Shown: positions 1 through 5,654, numbered from the stretch's first letter. The stretch is DNA of 11,836 nucleotides from Firmicutes bacterium AF25-13AC (GCA_003478935.1 QUFP01000067.1:1-11836), one strand, 5' to 3'. Made by a program: numbers and translations. The notes: generated from the sequence alone by a model not told the origin.

Positions 1-76
1 TGAGGGGGGAATGTTGCCGAGTGAAGCGGAAGTGCGGAAGCATGGAGAGGAGCTGAACAAGTATGGCAGTCATTAA
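1..76 (+). CDS. mobC: MobC, 3' end only (relaxosome accessory protein)
   Basis: Only the last 24 codons are in the window at this end; the first whole codon is at position 2 and the stop is TAA at 74-76. The tail is the same as that of the two complete MobC copies. If the molecule is circular, the 5' part is the gene at 11514-11810. The mobA start codon lies inside its last 14 bases, so the two genes are translationally coupled. Confidence 0.85.
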   Translation, partial: EGGMLPSEAEVRKHGEELNKYGSH

Positions 77-1172
77 GGCGGTATCTTCAAAGGCGGGCAT
101 AGGGCACGCCATAGATTATGTGACGAAAAAAGAAAAGACAGAGGAGAAGCTTGTCAGTGGTCTGCATTGTGAGCCGGAGACAGTCAAGGAAGAAATGCAA
201 GCCACAAAGGAGCTGTGGGGCAAGACAGACGGAAGAACCTATAAGCATTATGTGCAGTCCTACCATGAGGACGAGGAAATAACCCCGGAGCAGGCTCACA
301 AGAACGCTATCGAGCTGGCGGAGCATACAAAGGCATGGAAAGGGCATGAAGTTCTGATAGCCACGCATATAGACAAGGGGCATATACATACGCACTTTAT
401 AGTCAATTCCGTAAATTATGAGAACGGTCATAAGCTCCAATGGAGTAAGCACGACCTTAAAGACTTAAAGGAACGGTGCAACGAACAGAGCAGGGAACAG
501 GGCTTGCATGTGCCGGAGAAAGGAAAGACATTTGCTGGAGAAGCCCGGGAAGAAACGGTGGCATGGAGTAAAGACACCTACCAGCTTTTGAAACAAGCAG
601 AGCAGGGAAAGGTCAAAAGTTATGTGCAGGATATTGCCCTGGCGGTACTGGACTGTAAGGAAACAGCGATCAGCCGGCAAACCTTTATCCGGCTGATGAA
701 TGAAAGAGGGTACGGAGTGGACTGGCAGGACAGCCATAAGTACATCACATATACCGACTTAGCCAGGGAACAGGCAGGAGAAAAGGCTTGTAAAATCAGG
801 GATAACAAGCTGGAAAAATACTACAATATGGATTTCGGAAAGGAGAGCATGGAGCATGAGTTTGAGAGAAATGCACGAACAGCAGAAGCAGAGCAGTCCA
901 AGAGAGCAACTTCAAGAGTTAAACCGACAGAGCCGGACAGAGCTGGAAAACAGTTTGCTCAAAGAAGCGTTGGCGATGTCGAGCGAGAACTGCGAGGAAT
1001 TGATGAAGCAGTCAAATCAAGAACAAGTAAGGGCAGAGCAGAACAGGCAGAGAGACGCAGAGCAGAACAGGAAGCTCATCAGCGAGCTGAAGCAGAGCGT
1101 AGAGCTACTGAAGAACAGCAACGAATTGCTTCAAGACGCTATATCGGGCGAGATTGGGAGCTTGAAAGATGA
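63..1172 (+). CDS. mobA: MobA relaxase, MobP/PF03432 type (unit 1)
   Basis: Relaxase (369 aa) that would nick the plasmid at oriT, stay covalently bound to the 5' end, and lead the strand into a recipient through a helper conjugation apparatus. The N-terminal domain shows the expected motifs: a likely catalytic tyrosine at Y19 in IDYVTKKEKT, and the metal-binding histidine cluster THIDKGHIHTHF at 101-112 (H102, D104, H107, H109, H111). From about residue 260 the protein becomes a charged, low-complexity tail rich in Arg, Glu and Gln, which overlaps mobB in another frame. The start overlaps the end of mobC, so expression is coupled. It has no DNA primase or helicase domain and is short compared with conjugative-plasmid relaxases, which fits a mobilizable, not self-transmissible, plasmid. 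It differs from the unit 2 copy at about ten residues, half of them in the tail. Confidence 0.92.
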   Translation: MAVIKAVSSKAGIGHAIDYVTKKEKTEEKLVSGLHCEPETVKEEMQATKELWGKTDGRTYKHYVQSYHEDEEITPEQAHKNAIELAEHTKAWKGHEVLIATHIDKGHIHTHFIVNSVNYENGHKLQWSKHDLKDLKERCNEQSREQGLHVPEKGKTFAGEAREETVAWSKDTYQLLKQAEQGKVKSYVQDIALAVLDCKETAISRQTFIRLMNERGYGVDWQDSHKYITYTDLAREQAGEKACKIRDNKLEKYYNMDFGKESMEHEFERNARTAEAEQSKRATSRVKPTEPDRAGKQFAQRSVGDVERELRGIDEAVKSRTSKGRAEQAERRRAEQEAHQRAEAERRATEEQQRIASRRYIGRDWELER

Positions 1173-1428
1173 GGTTAAGGAAAATACCGTCCAAGAGGTT
1201 AGAAAGGCGTTACAGGCGAATATAGAGGCTATACAGAGGGCGACAAAGCTTCTTGAGAAGCAGTCTGATACACTTACGAGCGTGATGAAGCAGAAACTCC
1301 GGGAGCTGGAGGAAAGTAAGAACAGCTTTTTCAGATATGAGGGCTTGAAACTGTACCTGTTTTGGGGTGGCATGGTCTGTAATATTTTAGTATTTCTTAT
1401 GCTAGCGTCTAGCATGTTTGGTAGGTGA
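856..1428 (+). CDS. MobB-like mobilization protein, coiled coil with C-terminal membrane helix (unit 1)
   Basis: A 190-residue protein in a different frame from mobA, overlapping it by 317 bp. An AAGGAG ribosome site at 840-845 precedes the ATG by ten bases. Residues about 5-160 are almost wholly polar and charged with heptad spacing (ELKQSVELLKNSNELLQ), predicting a long coiled coil. Residues about 165-187 form one hydrophobic helix (LYLFWGGMVCNILVFLML), so the protein is probably membrane anchored. Overlapping mobA/mobB genes are known in small mobilizable plasmids such as ColE1 and pC221, where MobB helps the relaxosome or its contact with the coupling protein; that role here is inference. 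The five base differences between units in the overlap after the start codon change MobA but leave this protein unchanged, which argues strongly that it is real and selected. Confidence 0.8.
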   Translation: MSLREMHEQQKQSSPREQLQELNRQSRTELENSLLKEALAMSSENCEELMKQSNQEQVRAEQNRQRDAEQNRKLISELKQSVELLKNSNELLQDAISGEIGSLKDEVKENTVQEVRKALQANIEAIQRATKLLEKQSDTLTSVMKQKLRELEESKNSFFRYEGLKLYLFWGGMVCNILVFLMLASSMFGR

Positions 1429-1452
1429 AAATATATCTAGTTAGATTAAAAA

Positions 1453-1507
1453 GGTGCAAAAACCTATTGATAAGATTAGCGGTCAAGGCGAGAGGGAGTG
1501 AGGTGTA
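1453..1507 (+). repeat. 55-bp direct repeat, copy A of unit 1
   Basis: Identical over 55 bases to 1552-1606; the start-to-start spacing is 99 bp. The conserved 40-bp core (ATTGATAAGATTAGCGGTCA onward to AGGTG) also occurs twice in unit 2 at 8650-8689 and 8750-8789. It contains AGGGAGTG, which can pair with CACTCCCT at 1527-1534. It could be an iteron/Rep site, an operator, or an RNA control element for rep. Confidence 0.9.
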
Positions 1508-1511
1508 GGTA

Positions 1512-1540
1512 TTGACACCCCAAAGGCACTCCCTTATACT
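1512..1540 (+). promoter_or_regulatory. Consensus promoter of the rep operon (unit 1)
   Basis: TTGACA at 1512-1517, 17-bp spacer, TATACT at 1535-1540. It sits between the two direct repeats and points to the 60-codon gene and rep. Both hexamers and the spacing are kept in unit 2. The spacer contains CACTCCCT, the complement of AGGGAGTG in both repeats. Confidence 0.85.
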
Positions 1541-1551
1541 TGAGAGAAAAG

Positions 1552-1606
1552 GGTGCAAAAACCTATTGATAAGATTAGCGGTCAAGGCGAGAGGGAGTGA
1601 GGTGTA
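1552..1606 (+). repeat. 55-bp direct repeat, copy B of unit 1, carrying the downstream ribosome site
   Basis: Exact copy of 1453-1507. It lies between the promoter at 1512-1540 and the ATG at 1614, and its 3' end (GAGGGAGTGAGGTG) supplies the ribosome-binding site of the 60-codon gene. The repeat would therefore be in the 5' leader of the rep transcript. Confidence 0.9.
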
Positions 1607-1613
1607 AAAGACT

Positions 1614-1796
1614 ATGGCAAAATACACCAAAAGGAGAGATAAAAGAGGGTATGAGTGGAAGTCTGCTTATCGGGAGAAAGAAGCCCTTATGCTGGAGAGG
1701 GGATACCCGGAAGTAAGTCCTCATGATTTCTATCGGGAGTTGTTTCCGGCTGCAGTCTCCAGCAAGAGCCGGAGGACGGAAAAGGCAATATTATAG
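1614..1796 (+). CDS. 60-residue basic protein of unknown function upstream of rep (unit 1)
   Basis: Small protein, rich in Lys and Arg (starts MAKYTKRRDKRGYEWKSAYR), with no family I recognise. The ATG at 1614 is chosen because GAGGTG lies nine bases upstream and the same start exists in unit 2, where all but one residue are the same. It is the first gene after the rep promoter and runs into the open rep frame; its TAG stop (1794-1796) overlaps an ATA in the rep frame. A role as a small DNA-binding regulator of replication is possible from charge and position only. It may also serve mainly as a translated leader that couples ribosomes to rep. Confidence 0.65.
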   Translation: MAKYTKRRDKRGYEWKSAYREKEALMLERGYPEVSPHDFYRELFPAAVSSKSRRTEKAIL

Positions 1797-1861
1797 CGAC
1801 ACAGATTAGACCGTCCGGCAAAGGAAGAACCCGGCAGTGGGTAATTGATGATAGTCTGAAA

Positions 1862-3040
1862 ATGTTGGATAAGGTCGTAGGGGATAGGTTTGGGCTGATA
1901 CCGCCTATTAGTTTTTACGGAAAGTCACACACGAAAGAGAACGCTCATGAGCTGTTTGCGGTGGTGGTGGACGTGGACTATGTAGGCAAACAGCAGTTAA
2001 AGAACCTGTTGAAGCAGTTTGGGAATGGTGTGCAGCTTTGTCCGACTTATCTTGTCAGCTCCGGCAAGGGGGTACATCTTTACTATTTCTTGCAGGAGCC
2101 GGTTCAGTTGTATCGAAACAGGGAAGAAGTGCTTGCGGAGCTAAAAGAAGCCCTTATCCGGCGGCTATGGAATGATACCAGCTCTATCCGTCCGGACAGC
2201 CCGGATATAACCGGAATTTATCAGGGGTTTCGGTGTGTAGGGAGTCAGTCGAAGCTGGGTGCAGATTTCCCAGTAAAAGCCTATAAGCTGTCAGAGAACC
2301 GTTACACGCTGGAGGACATAAAAGCCAGCATACCGAGCTGTAAGGTAGACCTTGCTCCGTTGTATGAGAAGCCGAGAAGAAGAAGTACCGTTACGCTGGA
2401 AGAAGCAAAGGAACTGTACCCGGAATGGTATGAGAAGCGGATCGTGCAGGGAGAGCCGAAGCAGCAAAGTAAGAAGCAGGGCGGTACGTGGGTATGTAAC
2501 GAAGCTTTATATGAATGGTGGAAACGGAAAATAACCGAGGAAGTGAAAGCTGGAGGGCGTTACTTTTCCATTATGGCGTTATGCTCTTATGGCTTGAAGT
2601 GTGGCATATCTGAGCAGAAGATACGGAGAGACGCCTATGCGTTCCTGGACCATTTAGAGAGCCTTACCGAGGACGAGGACAACCATTTCAGCCGGGCAGA
2701 TGTAAAAGACGCTCTCCGGGCATTGAAAGGGGACAGAAAAAGGCTGTCAACGATAGCAAGCCGGGAATGGATAGAGGACAACACAAAGGTTACGATACCA
2801 GCAAATAAGCGAAATTACAGAAAACAAGAGGCTCATTTATATCTTGCAAGGCGAAAAAAAGAGGATATGAAAGTTATAGGCGAAGTAGTAAAAGAGGGCA
2901 GACCAACAGCAGAGCGGACAGTCAGAGAATGGCAGGAGAGCCACCCGACAGGAAAGAAAGCGGACTGCATCCGAGAGACAGGACTTGCAAAGCATACCGT
3001 TTATAAGTGGTGGAAAGATATAAACAATGAAAATATATAG
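1862..3040 (+). CDS. rep: Plasmid replication protein with archaeo-eukaryotic primase-like domain (unit 1)
   Basis: A 392-residue protein counted from the first ATG. Residues 33-39 read AVVVDVD, the two-aspartate motif of archaeo-eukaryotic-type primases. Residues 66-75, SSGKGVHLYY, carry the expected sGxxH histidine (H72), and a later FRCVGSQSK fits the third, nucleotide-binding region. The middle part is mixed helical, and the last 25 residues (KADCIRETGLAKHTVYKWWK) look like a helix-turn-helix. This domain set suggests a plasmid Rep that primes or starts replication; no helicase motif is seen. The ATG at 1862 has no ribosome site, and the frame stays open upstream to 1727, reading plausible protein (IRPSGKGRTRQWVIDDSLK) from about 1793. 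The true start is therefore probably a non-standard codon (ATA 1793 or ATT 1790) coupled to the preceding gene. The segment at about 2828-2918 differs sharply from unit 2. Confidence 0.8.
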   Translation: MLDKVVGDRFGLIPPISFYGKSHTKENAHELFAVVVDVDYVGKQQLKNLLKQFGNGVQLCPTYLVSSGKGVHLYYFLQEPVQLYRNREEVLAELKEALIRRLWNDTSSIRPDSPDITGIYQGFRCVGSQSKLGADFPVKAYKLSENRYTLEDIKASIPSCKVDLAPLYEKPRRRSTVTLEEAKELYPEWYEKRIVQGEPKQQSKKQGGTWVCNEALYEWWKRKITEEVKAGGRYFSIMALCSYGLKCGISEQKIRRDAYAFLDHLESLTEDEDNHFSRADVKDALRALKGDRKRLSTIASREWIEDNTKVTIPANKRNYRKQEAHLYLARRKKEDMKVIGEVVKEGRPTAERTVREWQESHPTGKKADCIRETGLAKHTVYKWWKDINNENI

Positions 3041-3064
3041 GGAAAAAGGAGTTATTTAAATACT

Positions 3065-3194
3065 CTTTCCCTATTGTCTATTGCTGAAGATTTGAGGAAA
3101 AATGAAGGAATTTTGATAAAAAAAGATAACTTTCCCTATTGTCTATTGCTGAAGATTTGAGGAAAAATGAAGGAATTTTGATAAAAAAAGATAA
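3065..3194. repeat. Exact 65-bp tandem duplication
   Basis: Bases 3065-3129 and 3130-3194 are identical and directly adjacent. The unit is AT-rich and occurs nowhere else in the window. It contains the 3' end of the membrane-protein remnant read on the minus strand, so it belongs to the inserted segment, not the plasmid backbone. Replication slippage or an insertion-linked duplication would explain it. Confidence 0.95.
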
Positions 3195-3357
3195 TTTATC
3201 AAATATATTAAAGCCAAGGTTATTATTCCAATAATGATGCTAATAGGCAATATTTTTTTTTATAAATAGTGTTGCAAGAGACGTTCCTAAAAGAAACGCA
3301 GATCCATATGGAATAACAATATTCAACATAAAAAATTTTATTATGTTTTTTTCGTAA
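3143..3357 (-). pseudogene. C-terminal remnant of a small membrane protein, frameshifted
   Basis: On the minus strand an open frame enters from the transposase junction near 3357 and reads two hydrophobic stretches: IPYGSAFLLGTSLATLF and, after the break, ISIIIGIITLALIYLINYL. The break is at a run of nine A (plus-strand T run 3253-3261). With eight A the frame is continuous to a stop at 3143-3145. The 5' part seems cut off by the insertion-sequence fragment. I do not recognise the family. The remnant is absent from unit 2 and its AT content differs from the backbone, so it came in with the erm(B) cargo. Confidence 0.5.
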
Positions 3358-3359
3358 GG

Positions 3360-3935
3360 TTGATTGATTATGGATTAAAAAACAGAGGCGTTGAGGATAT
3401 CCTGATTGCATGCGTTGATGGTTTAAATGGATTTCCACAGGCAATCGAGGCTGTTTATCCAAAAACAGAGATTCAGCAGTGTATCATCCATCAGATCCGT
3501 AATTCAACGAAGTTTGTTTCATACAAAGACATCAAAAAACTGATGGCTGATCTGAAGCTTGTATATGCAGCTCCGACGGAAGAAACCGCTTTAAATGAAC
3601 TGGAACTGTTCAAGGATAAATGGGATTCCAAGTACCCAAAAATCTATAAATCCTGGCATGATAATTGGGCAACCCTGTCCACTTATTTCAAATATCCGGA
3701 GGCAGTAAGACGGCTGATTTATACCACAAATGCCATTGAAGGATTCAACCGCCAGCTCCGGAAAGTGACTAAAAGCAAGGCGGTATTTCCGTCGGATGAC
3801 AGCCTTTTGAAAATGCTGTATCTGGCAACCATGGATATCACGAAAAAATGGACCGGACACAGGCAGGACTGGGGACAGATCCATTCCCAGCTTGAAATTT
3901 ATTTTGAAGAACGTCTGGCAGGGCGGAACCTGTAA
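3360..3935 (+). pseudogene. IS256-family (mutator type) transposase, 3' half only
   Basis: About 190 residues remain of a protein that is normally near 400. The kept part holds the second catalytic Asp (ACVDGLNGFP, about residue 20) and the catalytic Glu in YTTNAIEGFNRQLRK (about residue 127), a hallmark of PF00872 transposases. The N-terminal DNA-binding part and the first Asp are missing, so it cannot be active alone. Recognisable similarity starts near LKNRGVEDILI; the first few codons, including the TTG start, are probably from the flanking DNA. It lies directly upstream of erm(B) and probably marks how the resistance gene was picked up. Confidence 0.85.
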
Positions 3936-3960
3936 AGCAGTCAATTTTAGGCAGGTTTTA

Positions 3961-3988
3961 TTGACATGCCTAAAAACTACTGTATAAT
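3961..3988 (+). promoter_or_regulatory. Promoter in the insertion-sequence end, directed toward erm(B)
   Basis: TTGACA at 3961-3966, 16-bp spacer, TATAAT at 3983-3988. It is followed by a perfect 9-bp-arm hairpin (ATGGGCAGA with TCTGCCCAT, within about 3995-4028) that lacks a T-run, so it is not an obvious terminator. It could add transcription into erm(B). Confidence 0.55.
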
Positions 3989-4075
3989 GCAGATATGGGC
4001 AGAATCCGGAAAATCGGCTCTGCCCATTGTAACTATTCACAAATCTTATATCAGTTTTTAACGTTTACACAAAAC

Positions 4076-4104
4076 TTGAAACGGTCTCTAAAATTTTGTA
4101 TAAT
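4076..4104 (+). promoter_or_regulatory. erm(B) promoter
   Basis: TTGAAA at 4076-4081, 17-bp spacer, TATAAT at 4099-4104, about 58 bp upstream of the leader peptide. The -35 box lies where the insertion-sequence end seems to stop, so this may be a hybrid promoter. Confidence 0.8.
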
Positions 4105-4161
4105 AGGAATTGAAGTTAAATTAGATGCTAAAAATTTGTAATTAAGAAGGAGGGATTCGTC

Positions 4162-4245
4162 ATGTTGGTATTCCAAATGCGTAATGTAGATAAAACATCT
4201 ACTGCTTTGAAACAGACTAAAAACAGTGATTACGCAGATAAATAA
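4162..4245 (+). CDS. ermBL: erm(B) leader peptide (27 codons)
   Basis: Reads MLVFQMRNVDK and ends NSDYADK, the known ErmBL leader, preceded by an AAGGAGGG ribosome site. In the established mechanism, macrolide-bound ribosomes stall on this peptide and change the folding of the mRNA so that the erm(B) start is exposed. The complete leader indicates that inducible control is kept. It carries STAL where the form I remember has STVL, a small variation away from the stall site. Confidence 0.92.
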   Translation: MLVFQMRNVDKTSTALKQTKNSDYADK

Positions 4246-4369
4246 ATACGTTAGATTAATTCCTACCAGTGACTAATCTTATGACTTTTTAAACAGATAA
4301 CTAAAATTACAAACAAATCGTTTAACTTCTGTATTTATTTACAGATGTAATCACTTCAGGAGTGATTAC

Positions 4370-5107
4370 ATGAACAAAAATATAAAATATTCTCAAAACT
4401 TTTTAACGAGTGAAAAAGTACTCAACCAAATAATAAAACAATTGAATTTAAAAGAAACCGATACCGTTTACGAAATTGGAACAGGTAAAGGGCATTTAAC
4501 GACGAAACTGGCTAAAATAAGTAAACAGGTAACGTCTATTGAATTAGACAGTCATCTATTCAACTTATCGTCAGAAAAATTAAAACTGAATACTCGTGTC
4601 ACTTTAATTCACCAAGATATTCTACAGTTTCAATTCCCTAACAAACAGAGGTATAAAATTGTTGGGAATATTCCTTACCATTTAAGCACACAAATTATTA
4701 AAAAAGTGGTTTTTGAAAGCCGTGCGTCTGACATCTATCTGATTGTTGAAGAAGGATTCTACAAGCGTACCTTGGATATTCACCGAACACTAGGGTTGCT
4801 CTTGCACACTCAAGTCTCGATTCAGCAATTGCTTAAGCTGCCAGCGGAATGCTTTCATCCTAAACCAAAAGTAAACAGTGTCTTAATAAAACTTACCCGC
4901 CATACCACAGATGTTCCAGATAAATATTGGAAGCTATATACGTACTTTGTTTCAAAATGGGTCAATCGAGAATATCGTCAACTGTTTACTAAAAATCATT
5001 TTCATCAAGCAATGAAACACGCCAAAGTAAACAATTTAAGTACCATTACTTATGAGCAAGTATTGTCTATTTTTAATAGTTATCTATTATTTAACGGGAG
5101 GAAATAA
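4370..5107 (+). CDS. erm(B): 23S rRNA adenine-N6-methyltransferase Erm(B)
   Basis: Full-length 245-residue Erm(B), which methylates A2058 of 23S rRNA with S-adenosylmethionine and gives resistance to macrolides, lincosamides and streptogramin B. The AdoMet site is seen as [11 protein letters not shown] (about 35-45), and the catalytic NIPYH motif near residues 101-105 is intact. The gene is preceded by its leader peptide and by AGGAGTG before the ATG. It is clearly more AT-rich than the plasmid backbone, as expected of a streptococcal/enterococcal gene moved into a different host. Small differences from the form I remember (for example KNHFHQ and STITYEQ) are common allelic changes and leave the fold intact. 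It lies in cargo found only in unit 1. Confidence 0.97.
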   Translation: MNKNIKYSQNFLTSEKVLNQIIKQLNLKETDTVYEIGTGKGHLTTKLAKISKQVTSIELDSHLFNLSSEKLKLNTRVTLIHQDILQFQFPNKQRYKIVGNIPYHLSTQIIKKVVFESRASDIYLIVEEGFYKRTLDIHRTLGLLLHTQVSIQQLLKLPAECFHPKPKVNSVLIKLTRHTTDVPDKYWKLYTYFVSKWVNREYRQLFTKNHFHQAMKHAKVNNLSTITYEQVLSIFNSYLLFNGRK

Positions 5108-5111
5108 TTCT

Positions 5112-5216
5112 ATGAGTCGCTTTTGTAAATTTGGAAAGTTACACGTTACTAAAGGGAATGGAGATAAATTATTAGATATAACAGCGACAACTAACCTAAC
5201 GGAGGCTCAACCGTAA
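5112..5216 (+). pseudogene. Short ORF that usually follows erm(B), probably truncated
   Basis: Starts four bases after the erm(B) stop and begins MSRFCKFGKLHVTKGNGDKL, the start of the short ORF commonly seen after erm(B) in Tn917-like contexts. After LLDI the sequence departs from the version I recall and stops after 34 codons. The joined 3' tail probably marks the end of the imported erm(B) segment. No function is known to me. Confidence 0.6.
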
Positions 5217-5221
5217 AATGA

Positions 5222-5296
5222 GAAGAACCCCCAGTAGTGGCTGCTACTGGGGGTTCGTTTTGTGTCTACGTGACACATTATATCTTTTCTTAGCTA
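5222..5296 (-). ncRNA. Candidate antisense antitoxin RNA of unit 1 (RNAII-like), inverted relative to unit 2
   Basis: About 75 nt, from a start near 5295 to the hairpin terminator at 5226-5255. Its promoter on the minus strand is TTGATT-N17-TATAAT. Near its 5' end it carries the complement of the toxin start region: it pairs over 11 nt with GTGTCTACGTG, which includes the toxin GTG start codon, and over 15 nt with ATTATATCTTTTCTT inside the toxin gene. GTGTC/GACAC forms a small hairpin with an ACGTA loop that would expose the recognition bases. Promoter and 5' end are homologous to the unit 2 RNA, but the cassette points the same way as the toxin gene. Confidence 0.65.
5226..5261. terminator. 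Hairpin terminator at the end of erm(B) and of the unit 1 antitoxin RNA
   Basis: Perfect 12-bp arms AACCCCCAGTAG (5226-5237) and CTACTGGGGGTT (5244-5255) around a 6-base loop. CGTTTT follows on the plus strand and a T-rich stretch on the minus strand. It can end erm(B) transcripts and, on the other strand, the antitoxin RNA. Confidence 0.85.
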
Positions 5297-5301
5297 TTGC
5301 C

Positions 5302-5330
5302 ATTATAGCATATGCTCTCAGGCAAATCAA
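5302..5330 (-). promoter_or_regulatory. Promoter of the unit 1 antitoxin RNA
   Basis: On the minus strand: TTGATT (5325-5330), 17-bp spacer, TATAAT (5302-5307). The spacer ends GCATATGC, exactly as in the unit 2 antitoxin promoter, which shows the two are homologous. Confidence 0.8.
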
Positions 5331-5421
5331 GTTTACGCAATTATTATATTTTTTATACGTATCACTCTATTTTCTCCGCAATTTTTATTTTTGTGTATTT
5401 TATACATTTTTTTTTTTTTTA

Positions 5422-5538
5422 TTATTTATTCAGCATATTGATATTTATATGTTTCCTATCTCCGTCTAACCATTTGCAAATATAGTAGCCAACTACACTT
5501 GCCAGTACGGAAACAAGAAAAGATATAATTTCTGACAC
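5422..5538 (-). CDS. Small hydrophobic toxin peptide, unit 1 (type I toxin-antitoxin candidate)
   Basis: A 38-residue peptide on the minus strand starting with GTG, preceded by AAGGGGGTG at the same distance as in unit 2. The core is one membrane helix followed by a charged end: ISFLVSVLASVVGYYICKWL then DGD. This is the build of membrane-damaging type I toxins such as Fst of pAD1, although I cannot assign it to a named Pfam family. The last 11 residues (RKHININ onward) replace the Lys-stop of the unit 2 peptide, because homology between the units ends within this codon region; the tail was gained when the neighbouring DNA was rearranged. A longer in-frame ATG upstream is rejected, since the ribosome site, promoter and antisense pairing all point to GTG at 5536-5538. 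Confidence 0.7.
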   Translation of the reverse strand: MSEIISFLVSVLASVVGYYICKWLDGDRKHININMLNK

Positions 5539-5587
5539 GTAGACACACCCCCTTTCTGTTGCCAGAATGGGCGCGACAACGCTAGAT

Positions 5588-5616
5588 ATTATATCACAGG
5601 GGCAGAAATGCCACAA
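5588..5616 (-). promoter_or_regulatory. Promoter of the unit 1 toxin
   Basis: On the minus strand: TTGTGG (5611-5616), 17-bp spacer ending TGA, TATAAT (5588-5593), giving an extended -10. The following leader has GCGCCC able to pair with GGGTGT of the ribosome site, so the mRNA can hide its own translation start. Confidence 0.75.
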
Positions 5617-5654
5617 GAAGCCATTTCCCCTTGTTTATCATCAAAGCCATAAGG

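Larger units (their letters stand above)
3360..4081 (+). mobile_element. Truncated IS256-family element next to erm(B)
   Basis: The 3' half of the transposase gene plus about 140 bp of right-end DNA. The stretch TTTACACAAAACTTG near 4064-4078 resembles the inverted-repeat ends of IS256-type elements, so the element probably ends at or just inside the erm(B) -35 box. The left end is missing. The exact borders are inferred. Confidence 0.5.

Noticed and set aside
87..452. 121-codon minus-strand ORF inside mobA, repeated at 6623-6988.
   Set aside because: It is the antisense shadow of mobA. Its presence in both units only reflects mobA conservation, and it has no ribosome site or recognisable family.
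1453..1606. 55-bp repeats with a 44-bp gap as a two-repeat CRISPR.
   Set aside because: The gap is a conserved promoter, not a spacer; it is shared by both units and the second repeat includes a ribosome site.
1776..1796. Classic -1 programmed frameshift site between the 60-codon gene and rep.
   Set aside because: The local heptamer GGAAAAG does not allow both tRNAs to re-pair well, and no clear stimulating hairpin follows. Stop-start coupling at ATA is the better explanation, so frameshifting is kept only as an alternative.
3065..3194. Tandem 65-bp repeats as a possible CRISPR array.
   Set aside because: There are only two directly adjacent copies without spacers, and no cas genes.
5218..5469. 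83-codon plus-strand ORF, hydrophobic and Phe/Tyr rich.
   Set aside because: It runs through the terminator, the antitoxin RNA and a poly-T region; the composition comes from AT-rich DNA and there is no ribosome site.
5422..5616. 64-codon version of the unit 1 toxin starting at an ATG at 5614-5616.
   Set aside because: The start would lie in the toxin -35 box, upstream of the transcript. The matching upstream region in unit 2 is different, while the ribosome site and antisense pairing mark the GTG at 5536-5538.
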